DNA from: Acinetobacter nosocomialis
GTDB lineage: Bacteria > Pseudomonadota > Gammaproteobacteria > Pseudomonadales > Moraxellaceae
Assembly: GCA_025736915.1 (NCBI GenBank)
Contig: CP107049.1
Span: 744,001 to 808,000, forward strand
DNA length: 64,000 nucleotides
Direction of reading: 5' to 3'
Both the position numbers and the translations under genes were made by a program. Below, in pieces: positions 6,852 to 15,075 of this stretch (position 1 is its first letter; the number at the start of each line of letters is the position of its first letter). The notes under the pieces are model-generated. The model saw only the letters and a program-made list of their open reading frames with translations, had not been told where the DNA came from and searched no databases.

Positions 6852-9522
6852 TAGTAAGCGTTGTGCCCGCAGGTGTTGTGATATTAGACCCAGTAACATT
6901 TTGATGATAAACAGTCACTTGATCAGTAGCAGTGACTTCAGCCCAAATGCGTGATGAAGTACCCAAAGATGATGAAGCAGCAACAAGAGCAGTATTACCA
7001 ACAACTGAACCACTTAAAGTAAAGTTCGTTGATATGGTTGTATTCGCATTTACAGTAATATTTCCATAGGCAACATTTCGAGAAATATAGTTATTTTGGT
7101 AATACTGAAGAGCTCTAAACGTTGGTTTCTGCATATAGTCTTCATAAAAGAAAACACTTCCAGCATCAACATTAACTGAGCCTACAAGATTAAGCGAATA
7201 ACCAAACTCGTTTGCATTAAAACTACGTCCAACTATTGTAAATTTATTTCTTACACCCGCCTGCTGCAAATCAATATATGCACCAATTCCTAAGCGCTTT
7301 AAAGTACTTGTTCCAGTAACATCAATGGTATTTAAACCTGAATTCAATGTAACCCCACCTGTACCTAAGTGCCTACCAGAATATGTACCAGGAGATAAAA
7401 CAACATTATCACCAATATTACCGACTAGAGTGTCTCCACTTAAATTTGCTACAGCTCGTAAGATGTCTCCTTTTGCAAATGTTCCGCCTACATCGGTATT
7501 TGAAACATTCTCAACTAATGAATTATTCACTATGGGTTGATATTCTTTATAAGAAGGCATGAAAGGAAAACCATTTGCATATGCGCCAACATGTTCAATC
7601 TCAACCTGAGAATTTGCAGGCAAAGTAATCACAATATTGCCTGATCTTGTTTGTTCACTTGTAACTTCAAGTACTGCAAGTCGCCAATCATTCCCATAAT
7701 CAACAATCACTTCACTAGTCGTAATACGATCATTTGTGCCATTAAACCCCAACACATTAGATTTAAAGTTTGAATGATCAAAATTTTTGATCGGTCGATA
7801 GAGAAACACGACTTTTGCCATTACCATTTGATTATTTAGCGGTAAATACAAATCAATCGAGCTAGCTGTAGGGTTAATTAAGCGAATACCATATTTAGTT
7901 GTGAAACCCGTATCGACTGATTCAAAACGTTTAACATCATAAATGAGGTCGTTTGATAGACCTGAAACACCGTACAACCCGTATTTAAAATCGTATTGTG
8001 GAACATACTTAAAGAAGTTTGTAATTAATTCTGAACTAGCACCAAATCCGATTCCCGTATGATTCAAGTAGTTATTAAACTTGCGACCTGAGGCGAACTT
8101 GTTTGGAACAGTTCTTGTTGCAGTTCCATAATCATATTTAGAGAAAACGCCATCCTTAAATTTGAACATAATATGTTCAGGATACTTAAAAGTGTGGCTA
8201 GCATCATACTTAAATCCGCCCATTCTCTCAGGGATATCTAATTCAAAGTAAGTGTTGAACCATTCTGTATAACCACCCGAATAGTAAGACCCCATACAAG
8301 AATCAAAAACTAATGGCTTATTTATTTGTTGATCTTCTGCAGGAGCAATATTAAATCCGTTGCAGCTAAAACCAGCACCATTATTTATTAAGAAGTAATC
8401 AAACTTATTAGTAAAGTAATGGCCAACTATGTAACCACCAGCAAGAGTCAAATTTGTAGCCTGTGTAACGTTACCACCATTGTAAAAATGTTGTATACAC
8501 TCATTAATTGTGACGTTATCCAATACGTTTTCATAAAAATTACCAATACGTACGCCACCTGTCCATGCACTTGTGTCGAGAGGATAAATAGAAATTCCAT
8601 TTCTAAATCTCTCAATAATTACGTTTGTCCATTTCCACTTATATGCGTTTGCTGCGTCAAAACACTTCTGAGCGTGAATTGTTGATGTACGTGTCAAATT
8701 GCCGATTATTATTAAATTATCAAACTCACAAAGCACGATAGTTTGCGAATTCCAACCTGTGCTGATCTGATATGCTGCTTGCATTTCAGACCGCGGAGTA
8801 ACAAACAAATCTTTGGCAGAAGGTGGATCGAAAAAGATAACTGAATTATTCCCTTCGATTTTCGTAAAAGAGCGCATTGGCAATGTATCGCGAACATACC
8901 AAGCTGCGTTAGGCAACTCAAAGGTATATCTTGTATAAGTGTTAGCTGAAACTCCTTTACTAACGTTTGTGAAAATAACGTAACTATTCATATTCAGCAT
9001 TTTTTTAAATGCTTCAGTATCATCATGACCTGATTGATATGCTAAAACTTCTGAAGATGTAAATATTAAATCACCATATGCACCGAACATATATGGATTT
9101 AAAACTCTATTCTCTAGCTGTCTTACCCACCCATTGATGCAAACACCGCCATCATTTTCATTTTTTCTAGTTGAATCATATACAAATGTTCCTCCACCTT
9201 TATAAGGAATTACAGTACCTATAATGCCCGCATGATACGACTTTACATATACTGTTCTGCCTTGCCATAAGAGAGTTAAGTTAGATAAATCATCAATACT
9301 TTCAACTGTGAAAATGGCAGAGTTAGCAATTTTTAAAGCTTCATTTAAACTATTTAAAGCAGTATTAACATCAAGCTGTAATGACTCAAAATTTTCAATA
9401 ATTTCATCAATACGTGTTAAATCAACTTTTCCATCTAGTAGCCCAAGAATCTTTCGTAAAATTGCTAAAATGTCAGAAGCATTATTAATGTTCGCTAAAA
9501 TCGCATTCCAATTTGTTGCCAT
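6838..9522 (-). CDS. Tailspike / tail fibre protein, putative capsule-degrading
   Basis: An 894-residue protein. The ATG at 9522 (MATNWNAIL) is preceded by GGAGAAAA and is preferred to a longer frame running through a terminator. The N-terminal 70 residues look like a helical virion-attachment part. Residues of about 75-150 carry the module common in Acinetobacter phage spikes (TVESIDDL, GRTVYVKSYH, NDGGVCINGWVRQ), then MFGAYGD and DDTEAFKKML, typical of pectate-lyase-like beta helices. The C-terminal region is rich in short beta repeats and may be a trimerisation domain. It probably recognises and perhaps depolymerises capsule. Confidence 0.8.
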   Translation of the reverse strand: MATNWNAILANINNASDILAILRKILGLLDGKVDLTRIDEIIENFESLQLDVNTALNSLNEALKIANSAIFTVESIDDLSNLTLLWQGRTVYVKSYHAGIIGTVIPYKGGGTFVYDSTRKNENDGGVCINGWVRQLENRVLNPYMFGAYGDLIFTSSEVLAYQSGHDDTEAFKKMLNMNSYVIFTNVSKGVSANTYTRYTFELPNAAWYVRDTLPMRSFTKIEGNNSVIFFDPPSAKDLFVTPRSEMQAAYQISTGWNSQTIVLCEFDNLIIIGNLTRTSTIHAQKCFDAANAYKWKWTNVIIERFRNGISIYPLDTSAWTGGVRIGNFYENVLDNVTINECIQHFYNGGNVTQATNLTLAGGYIVGHYFTNKFDYFLINNGAGFSCNGFNIAPAEDQQINKPLVFDSCMGSYYSGGYTEWFNTYFELDIPERMGGFKYDASHTFKYPEHIMFKFKDGVFSKYDYGTATRTVPNKFASGRKFNNYLNHTGIGFGASSELITNFFKYVPQYDFKYGLYGVSGLSNDLIYDVKRFESVDTGFTTKYGIRLINPTASSIDLYLPLNNQMVMAKVVFLYRPIKNFDHSNFKSNVLGFNGTNDRITTSEVIVDYGNDWRLAVLEVTSEQTRSGNIVITLPANSQVEIEHVGAYANGFPFMPSYKEYQPIVNNSLVENVSNTDVGGTFAKGDILRAVANLSGDTLVGNIGDNVVLSPGTYSGRHLGTGGVTLNSGLNTIDVTGTSTLKRLGIGAYIDLQQAGVRNKFTIVGRSFNANEFGYSLNLVGSVNVDAGSVFFYEDYMQKPTFRALQYYQNNYISRNVAYGNITVNANTTISTNFTLSGSVVGNTALVAASSSLGTSSRIWAEVTATDQVTVYHQNVTGSNITTPAGTTLTIKVV

Positions 9523-9540
9523 AACTTTTCTCCGCGCAAC

Positions 9541-9561
9541 AAAAAACCGCCTTTCGGCGGC
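9541..9561 (-). terminator. Intrinsic terminator between tail collar and tailspike genes
   Basis: CCGCC, loop GAAA, GGCGG and a run of six T, read leftward. It follows the tail collar gene and lies just upstream of the tailspike ribosome site. The tailspike therefore depends on read-through or antitermination. Confidence 0.85.
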
Positions 9562-9577
9562 TTGTGTTTTCAAATAT

Positions 9578-10216
9578 TTATTTGGCTTTAATTGCAAAAA
9601 TTACGGATGTGTTTTTCATACGCGTTTCATCTGATCCAGTACTACCGGTCTTGTTATACTGCTTCATTCGGACTGCAGAACCCTGAATATCACCAGCATT
9701 TGTACCACCATTAGATAAAACAACCGACTCGGAATTACCGTCCGGGTTTCGATCATGATCATGGCTTTTTAGTGTATCTGCCTGATAGGTTCCTAATGCC
9801 CGTCCAATATCTAGTCCACGCCCAGAATCCAAACCACGCAATGCAACGCCTCGATAATCTGGAACTGCAAAAGTCGTAGTCCCGTTACCCCCATATGCAT
9901 TGCCTAGTTTTGCAAATAATTTAGGATAATCCGAAATGTTGTAAAGTTGACCATCACAAACGAGCCGGTTATTTGGAATGCCGCTAAAAGGATAAATAGC
10001 AACACTTCCGATTTCTAAATCTGACTTGTCATTGATTGCATTAACAGCATCGATCAGTTCATTAATCTTTTTAATAGAAGAGTTAAGCAACCAGTTAAAC
10101 CACTGACGAGCTGGCTGCAACGATGTCGGGAACCCCTTTTCAAGTTCTAGACCTTGTGTGTTACTACTACTCTCGTCGGCAAGTTTTGCAAACTCTATTA
10201 ATTTATCAATAGTCAT
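9578..10216 (-). CDS. Phage tail collar domain protein
   Basis: A 212-residue protein. Residues of about 70-130 match the phage collar domain (EIGSVAIYPFSGIPNNRLVCDGQ, NAYGGNGTTTFAVPDYRGVALRGLD), a receptor-proximal fold found in short tail fibres. The His-rich SHDHDRNPDG stretch is also typical and may bind metal. It lies directly after the DUF2612 gene (11-base overlap), ahead of the tailspike, so it is probably a baseplate-distal fibre component. Confidence 0.85.
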   Translation of the reverse strand: MTIDKLIEFAKLADESSSNTQGLELEKGFPTSLQPARQWFNWLLNSSIKKINELIDAVNAINDKSDLEIGSVAIYPFSGIPNNRLVCDGQLYNISDYPKLFAKLGNAYGGNGTTTFAVPDYRGVALRGLDSGRGLDIGRALGTYQADTLKSHDHDRNPDGNSESVVLSNGGTNAGDIQGSAVRMKQYNKTGSTGSDETRMKNTSVIFAIKAK

Positions 10217-10799
10217 CTTCGCCCTCGAAAATCAACCTAACACCAGATGGTACAGGGAACATTAATTTAACTAGCTCTCGCTCATAAACTTCATAACTTT
10301 CTAAAAACGTGAAAGTTATTGTCATGTTTAGGTTGTCTATAAACTTGAATTGTTTATCAATTACGAGAGAAATAATTTCTTTTGCCGACTGCTCAGAGCA
10401 GTCACTTTTATTAAGCAAGATTTTGGCTTTAATTACTTTTTTGAAAAGCTGAGGCGACATCGCTAAAGCTGTATAACCACTCATTCCAGATTCACGCCAA
10501 TAGCCTGATTTAATACTAGGGTCATCAGTTTCACGCCATGTTAAAGAACCGGCTTGTCCCTGGAATCCAAAATATGCAACTGGTACCGCATTAGGTATCG
10601 AGTTAGGTGCTCCCACCCAATCTGCGATAATCTGCAGTTGGTCACCGGTTGCAGCCTCAAGATCAAACTTATCGTTAAGACCATTCAGAAATTCAATGCA
10701 ATCAATTAAAGGATTAATTAATGCCTCTACTGTCTTTCTAAACTTTGGCTTATCTCGATGCTGACTAGTTAAGAGGGCCACGTATTTACTTGCGTCCAC
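10206..10799 (-). CDS. DUF2612 family baseplate protein
   Basis: A 197-residue protein of the DUF2612 type, recognised by the YVALLTSQHRDKPKFRKTVEAL start and the AATGDQLQIIADWVGAPN motif. It occupies the place of P2 gpI, after the J-like protein and before the fibre genes, and so probably links baseplate wedge to fibres. It starts immediately after the stop of the J-like gene. Confidence 0.82.
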   Translation of the reverse strand: MDASKYVALLTSQHRDKPKFRKTVEALINPLIDCIEFLNGLNDKFDLEAATGDQLQIIADWVGAPNSIPNAVPVAYFGFQGQAGSLTWRETDDPSIKSGYWRESGMSGYTALAMSPQLFKKVIKAKILLNKSDCSEQSAKEIISLVIDKQFKFIDNLNMTITFTFLESYEVYERELVKLMFPVPSGVRLIFEGEDDY

Positions 10800-11984
10800 C
10801 TAGAACCCTCCTGAAGTGTTAATCTCAATATTGTCTGAGTCACAATAAGCGACTTCGTTAAATGTAAGACTGTAATTACCTTCGATAACTACGCCATCAA
10901 CAATGATTTCTATAGAATCAATTTGATAAGTTTCTGAGTCTAAATTTCCAAATAAGCCGGCCGGAATATAAAGCTTGTTGAGCATGATCCGATCACCAAT
11001 ATCAAGCTGGTTCACATAATCTGCTAAGTTTTGTTTGATATTCTCTTCTATTTCTTTGGTATATTCTGATGAACCTACGATATTGAGTTTAAAACTGATA
11101 TTTCGGATATTTGGCCGATAAATTGAAACAGTTACCTCATCACCGAAAACATTAATGACAGGTACATTTACATTGCCAAACCATCCGCACCCTAAGCTTT
11201 TCTTAACTCGCATAAGCCCGGCAATTTCATTTGCATCACCACCGGATACAACAACACACAAGCTATGAGGTGGCATCCCTAAATCGTTAGGTGTGTCGCT
11301 ATCATTTTCATAAGTTTTACAACGTGAGACTCCTTCCAAGCTAAAAAGACCACCTTTGATACTGTCTGTCTTAGATTGAGATGGAATTGCTACAGAAAGC
11401 GCCTGTCGTTGTCGCAGCTTTGCATCAACTTCAACTGGCATACCCAAAGATGAGGTTGCAGGATTATTCACCCCTTTCCACCCTCGTGTTGGTTTACCAA
11501 TGGTTGTGATTGTGTTGCTCAGCGCTAATATTGCACCTGGTTTTTTCGCCTTAGCAGTAACAATTACTTTTCCAGACGCTGGAATAGTTACCAAATCAGG
11601 AAACATCCATTGATTGCCATTTTGATCAAGTGCATACCCTTTTTTTATCTCGGTACCGGGTGTGCCTGTGATTTCTAGATCTACTGTTGAAAATGTAGGT
11701 AACTGACGAGAAATACCATTAATGGCCACATTCCTTGATAAAGCATCTCCCGTTGCTGTTTTTGGTGAAAAAGTAGAATAAAGTTTAATAAATGCAGCAT
11801 TCACATCAGCAATAGCGCGTGAAAATACCCCAATCATTTGACCATCTTGGCTATCATTTTCTAAATAAACATCTTCACCATAAATATCTTTGAACTTGGT
11901 TTTGTGGTAATCAACTATTTCATAGTAAGTTGGTGCGCTGACACCAGCATCTGTAATAACTGGTGCTACAGTTGTTAAAGTCAT
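10800..11984 (-). CDS. Baseplate J-like protein
   Basis: A 394-residue protein of the baseplate J (gp47/gpJ) family. The YYEIVDYHKTKFKDIYG and ENDSQDGQMIGVFSRAI segments are characteristic, as is the position between the gp25-like and DUF2612 genes. It forms the wedge body of contractile tails. It overlaps the upstream gp25-like gene by four bases (ATGA). Confidence 0.9.
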   Translation of the reverse strand: MTLTTVAPVITDAGVSAPTYYEIVDYHKTKFKDIYGEDVYLENDSQDGQMIGVFSRAIADVNAAFIKLYSTFSPKTATGDALSRNVAINGISRQLPTFSTVDLEITGTPGTEIKKGYALDQNGNQWMFPDLVTIPASGKVIVTAKAKKPGAILALSNTITTIGKPTRGWKGVNNPATSSLGMPVEVDAKLRQRQALSVAIPSQSKTDSIKGGLFSLEGVSRCKTYENDSDTPNDLGMPPHSLCVVVSGGDANEIAGLMRVKKSLGCGWFGNVNVPVINVFGDEVTVSIYRPNIRNISFKLNIVGSSEYTKEIEENIKQNLADYVNQLDIGDRIMLNKLYIPAGLFGNLDSETYQIDSIEIIVDGVVIEGNYSLTFNEVAYCDSDNIEINTSGGF

Positions 11985-12340
11985 GTTGTTAGGTCTCCGT
12001 TAAGAGATGCTTCACCAAATATTGTATTTACTGTCATTGAGACAGTTAAACTGCGGGTGCCTGGATCTAATGCGCTTTGAAAGTCAACGATGTCTTTTAC
12101 ACCTGGTGTTTCAAGTACACGCTGATGAAGAGTGAGCTCATAAAGGTTTTTGGATTGTTTACCAACAATCGATTGATTCCAGCCAGTACCGTCCGATATA
12201 TCTGCAAACCACTCGCCAAGCCATAGTTTTAAGCGCGTGAGAATTGCTTGGGCTACAGCCTCAGGAGAATTAACAAGAAAATCATTCTTGCCAGATCCGA
12301 AGACATAGTCGCCATCACTTGAAAGTTTTCTATAGCGCAT
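11981..12340 (-). CDS. Baseplate wedge protein, gp25/Mu gp46-like
   Basis: A 119-residue protein starting MRYRKLSSDGDYVFGSG, the usual start of this phage family, so the ATG at 12340 is preferred. A longer frame from 12367 would run through a terminator-like hairpin. DFLVNSPEAVAQAILTRLKLWLGEWFAD is the diagnostic gp25-like stretch. It connects the baseplate hub to the sheath and wedge. The start has no obvious Shine-Dalgarno. Confidence 0.85.
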   Translation of the reverse strand: MRYRKLSSDGDYVFGSGKNDFLVNSPEAVAQAILTRLKLWLGEWFADISDGTGWNQSIVGKQSKNLYELTLHQRVLETPGVKDIVDFQSALDPGTRSLTVSMTVNTIFGEASLNGDLTT

Positions 12341-12361
12341 AAAAAAAGACGCTTTCGCGCC
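12341..12361 (-). terminator. Terminator-like hairpin before the gp25-like start codon
   Basis: GGCGC, loop GAAA, GCGTC and seven T, read leftward, with the ATG directly after the T-run. A near-identical element lies at 22852-22873. It could attenuate baseplate gene expression or control ribosome access. Confidence 0.6.
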
Positions 12362-12375
12362 CCTCATATTGATTT

Positions 12376-13053
12376 CTATTGTTGTGGTGGACCTGAAGTA
12401 TCAAGACCAGATTTAACACCGGTTGTAATGTGCTTAATTAAGCTCACAGTCTTGGCAAGAACATCTTCAAGTGACTCAATCAAGCCTGTTACTTTCAGTG
12501 TTTTTTTAATTTCTACATCACAATCGAAAACTGCTTTCTTTCCAAAAAAGTTAATAATTCCACCTGGTGTAATTTGGATCTTAGTCGCATTGTCATCGGA
12601 TCTAATTTCCAGATTTTCTGCAGAAATATTTTTAATCTTTTTGGCTTGTGATTGAGGTTTAAAGAAAGCAAAGCCATCGGATAAATCATGGTGTCGAGTA
12701 TCAAATGGATTTTGAACCCCTCCAGATTGCCACCACAGGTCAATATTGCGCGATGAGAAGCTAACGACACATTCATCCTTTACATTGATAGGATGAGTAA
12801 TTGTAAAGCCGCCAGCGCACGGAAACATCACAGGAACGTCTTGCAATATCGGAATTTCAATCATCTTGATACTACCTTCAGGAGTCCGGACTGGCACACG
12901 AATTAATGGCTTTACTTCTACCGTTACAGCATCCGGATCATAACTAACCACTTCACATGGCAAGTTAGTCCAAATTGCTAAAATTTCCTCACTAATTGCA
13001 TCTTTAATAATGTTTAGCAGATCCGGTGAGCGCTCATTATTTGATAATGTCAT
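12376..13053 (-). CDS. Baseplate spike protein, Gp138 N-terminal domain type
   Basis: A 225-residue protein. Residues of about 30-125 resemble the OB-fold Gp138 N-terminal domain (PCEVVSYDPDAVTVEVKPLIR, KDECVVSFSSRNIDLWWQSGG, DTRHHDLSDGFAF). A short beta-helix-like tail follows (IRSDDNATKIQITPGGIINFF). This is the membrane-piercing spike at the tip of the contractile tail, equivalent to P2 gpV. It overlaps the hub gene by four bases. Confidence 0.85.
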   Translation of the reverse strand: MTLSNNERSPDLLNIIKDAISEEILAIWTNLPCEVVSYDPDAVTVEVKPLIRVPVRTPEGSIKMIEIPILQDVPVMFPCAGGFTITHPINVKDECVVSFSSRNIDLWWQSGGVQNPFDTRHHDLSDGFAFFKPQSQAKKIKNISAENLEIRSDDNATKIQITPGGIINFFGKKAVFDCDVEIKKTLKVTGLIESLEDVLAKTVSLIKHITTGVKSGLDTSGPPQQ

Positions 13054-14042
13054 TGGGTGCCCTCCTGCTCTGGAGTCCAGCTATCGTCTACCGCATTTAT
13101 GGTAATTCCACTTTTCGGTACCACTGCCCCAAGTGCAGTACAAACCATGTTTGTATACCACTCATCCCCACGCGTATCACCGCTATGCTCTAATGCCTGA
13201 ATAACAAAAATACCTTGGGCATTGGTCGCAAGTTTTGGAGTTTTTTGTGGTTGGTCTACTTGTTGGCCACCGTATGAAATATCGAAATTCTCAGACTGCA
13301 AATTAGTTAGATCTATCTGAATACGGTCTTTACGCTTTAACTTAGGGTTAAGTAAACATTTAACTACTAGCCCTTCACTGGTTAACTGAGGCATTCCCAC
13401 CATGCCTGTGTTTGCAGTTAATACAAACATCGGCTGAAGCGTCCACTTATCCAGCTCAGTAGAACTTAAAACACCATCTGAATAGTCATAAGTAACGTTA
13501 TTCTCTTTGCCAATCTTTTCGATGTATCCATGTAAACTTCCAAAGAGAACACGGCCACGGGGATATTTTTGTTCGCTTAATGCTGCAATTTCACCAACAT
13601 CAATACCGTATTTTTTGACTTCTTCTTCAATGAGTTCACTTAATCCCTGAATTGAAGTACCAGCTGGCACAGATTGATTTATTACGGCGCTTTTTACCTG
13701 GTCACCCGATATGGCCAAAACACAAAGATATGTATCTACTGGACTGCTGCGGCCACGTCTAAACTGAAAAACACTTCCCTTAAAAATAACCTCAGGTTCA
13801 TCATCTCCATAACTACACGCCAAAATCACTTGCGTATCTTTTTTAGAGTCATCAATCCCAGCCAAAAGGTTCATCGTTTGATGAGACAGATTATAAATAT
13901 AGATCTCAGCCGCCTTAGGCTGCTCAGTTGTTCCCTGACTTACAACGAAAGTAATTTTAAAATCTGAGAAATCCAGTGCATCTGGGGCGTTTTTATCAAC
14001 TTGAATGGTTAGCCTACAATTACGCATCCACTGTATTGTCAT
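13050..14042 (-). CDS. Baseplate hub protein (gpD/gp27-like)
   Basis: A 330-residue protein. The N-terminus (CRLTIQVDKNAPDALDFSDFKITFVVSQ) and the AEIYIYNLS turn are typical of hub proteins of this myovirus type, which hold the spike. The C-terminal part (GIFVIQALEHSGDTRGDEWYTNM) matches the conserved hub end. It sits between plug and spike genes with four-base overlaps, a tightly coupled baseplate operon. Confidence 0.78.
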   Translation of the reverse strand: MTIQWMRNCRLTIQVDKNAPDALDFSDFKITFVVSQGTTEQPKAAEIYIYNLSHQTMNLLAGIDDSKKDTQVILACSYGDDEPEVIFKGSVFQFRRGRSSPVDTYLCVLAISGDQVKSAVINQSVPAGTSIQGLSELIEEEVKKYGIDVGEIAALSEQKYPRGRVLFGSLHGYIEKIGKENNVTYDYSDGVLSSTELDKWTLQPMFVLTANTGMVGMPQLTSEGLVVKCLLNPKLKRKDRIQIDLTNLQSENFDISYGGQQVDQPQKTPKLATNAQGIFVIQALEHSGDTRGDEWYTNMVCTALGAVVPKSGITINAVDDSWTPEQEGTQ

Positions 14043-14332
14043 GAGTCACTCCAAAACAGTTTTATCATCGTACCTAAATCGGTGAATTGCTGGATTTCAT
14101 CTTCATTAGTGTTTAGTACATACAATGAACCATTAATAATATGCTGGTGTTGGATAAGCAAATTATCCCCCATTAGCAAAGGTAAACCAGCAATTAAAGG
14201 ATTTTCCGCATTATCAAAAATATCTAAGAACCAAGTATCCACACGGTAAATAAGTTGCAACTTATATTGTGTTCCGCCTAACCGAATACTGAATTTTTGA
14301 TTGCCGTTATTGAGTGGGATTTCATAGATCAT
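14039..14332 (-). CDS. Baseplate plug family protein
   Basis: A 97-residue all-beta protein (MIYEIPLNNGNQKFSIRLGGTQ, YRVDTWFLDIFD) matching the small baseplate plug family in contractile-tailed phages with DUF3383 sheaths. Four-base overlaps on both sides couple it to the Dit-like and hub genes. The function is from family and synteny, not from a catalytic motif. Confidence 0.75.
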   Translation of the reverse strand: MIYEIPLNNGNQKFSIRLGGTQYKLQLIYRVDTWFLDIFDNAENPLIAGLPLLMGDNLLIQHQHIINGSLYVLNTNEDEIQQFTDLGTMIKLFWSDS

Positions 14333-14994
14333 GGTCCACCAAATGGGTTTTTAATTTCCCACCCTCCACCAACTTGCGCGCCTCCAAACAATTGTCCTAA
14401 GACTGAAGTACTTACTTCTTTTGGTTGAACGGTGCCGCCGTTATTAATTGCTGCCGTTGCTTCAGGACTAGCTTGATTTTCAATTGCGACCAGCACTGTT
14501 TCGGTACTAGCGATAAGTATTTTTTTGAATGAAATATCGATCATCAAAACATTTTCAGTTTGTAGATCGGTAGTACATCCAAGTGACTTAATAAGCATGT
14601 TTGTATATAAGCGCTTTCCAGTAGAGATAATAAGCGGAACGCTCCGATCCTTTAACTGTAGTAGTGTTTGATAAACAATGCTTAAGCTAGTATTCCCCCC
14701 TAGAATCGTATTACCCAAGAAACCATTTAAGGATCCCGCACTTTCTGACCAACCAACTTTCATCGTTAGTTCTGGTGGTTCACTATATGCATGGTCTGAA
14801 ATAGAAGCGCCGACTTCCGTGGGGTGTTCAGTAATTTTGTGTTCATCCTTATGCTTCTCTTCGATCGTCACATCTGCAAAAAGCCCCATAATCGTACGAC
14901 CACGGCCAGATAATAAAAGCGAACCTACTATCTCAGAATTTGAGATAGCCACGCCTGACCCTAGGGCACCATTAATTAATGTTCCTATTGCCAT
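14329..14994 (-). CDS. Baseplate protein with Dit-like N-terminal domain
   Basis: A 221-residue protein between the tape measure and the plug gene. The core (FADVTIEEKHKDEHKITEHPTEVGASISDHAYSEP) resembles the N-terminal domain of distal-tail proteins, which cap the tube at the baseplate. The C-terminus is low complexity and glycine rich. Confidence 0.75.
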   Translation of the reverse strand: MAIGTLINGALGSGVAISNSEIVGSLLLSGRGRTIMGLFADVTIEEKHKDEHKITEHPTEVGASISDHAYSEPPELTMKVGWSESAGSLNGFLGNTILGGNTSLSIVYQTLLQLKDRSVPLIISTGKRLYTNMLIKSLGCTTDLQTENVLMIDISFKKILIASTETVLVAIENQASPEATAAINNGGTVQPKEVSTSVLGQLFGGAQVGGGWEIKNPFGGP

Positions 14995-15075
14995 AATTTC
15001 ACTCGTAAAATATAAAAAGGTATTCCAACAAGGAATGAATGACTTTAATAAAAAAATTGAGCTAAATTGTTTTTA

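Noticed and set aside
6838..9597. Longer tailspike start at 9597
   Set aside because: The extra 25 codons would cross the terminator at 9541-9561 and overlap the collar gene, while the ATG at 9522 has a clear ribosome site.
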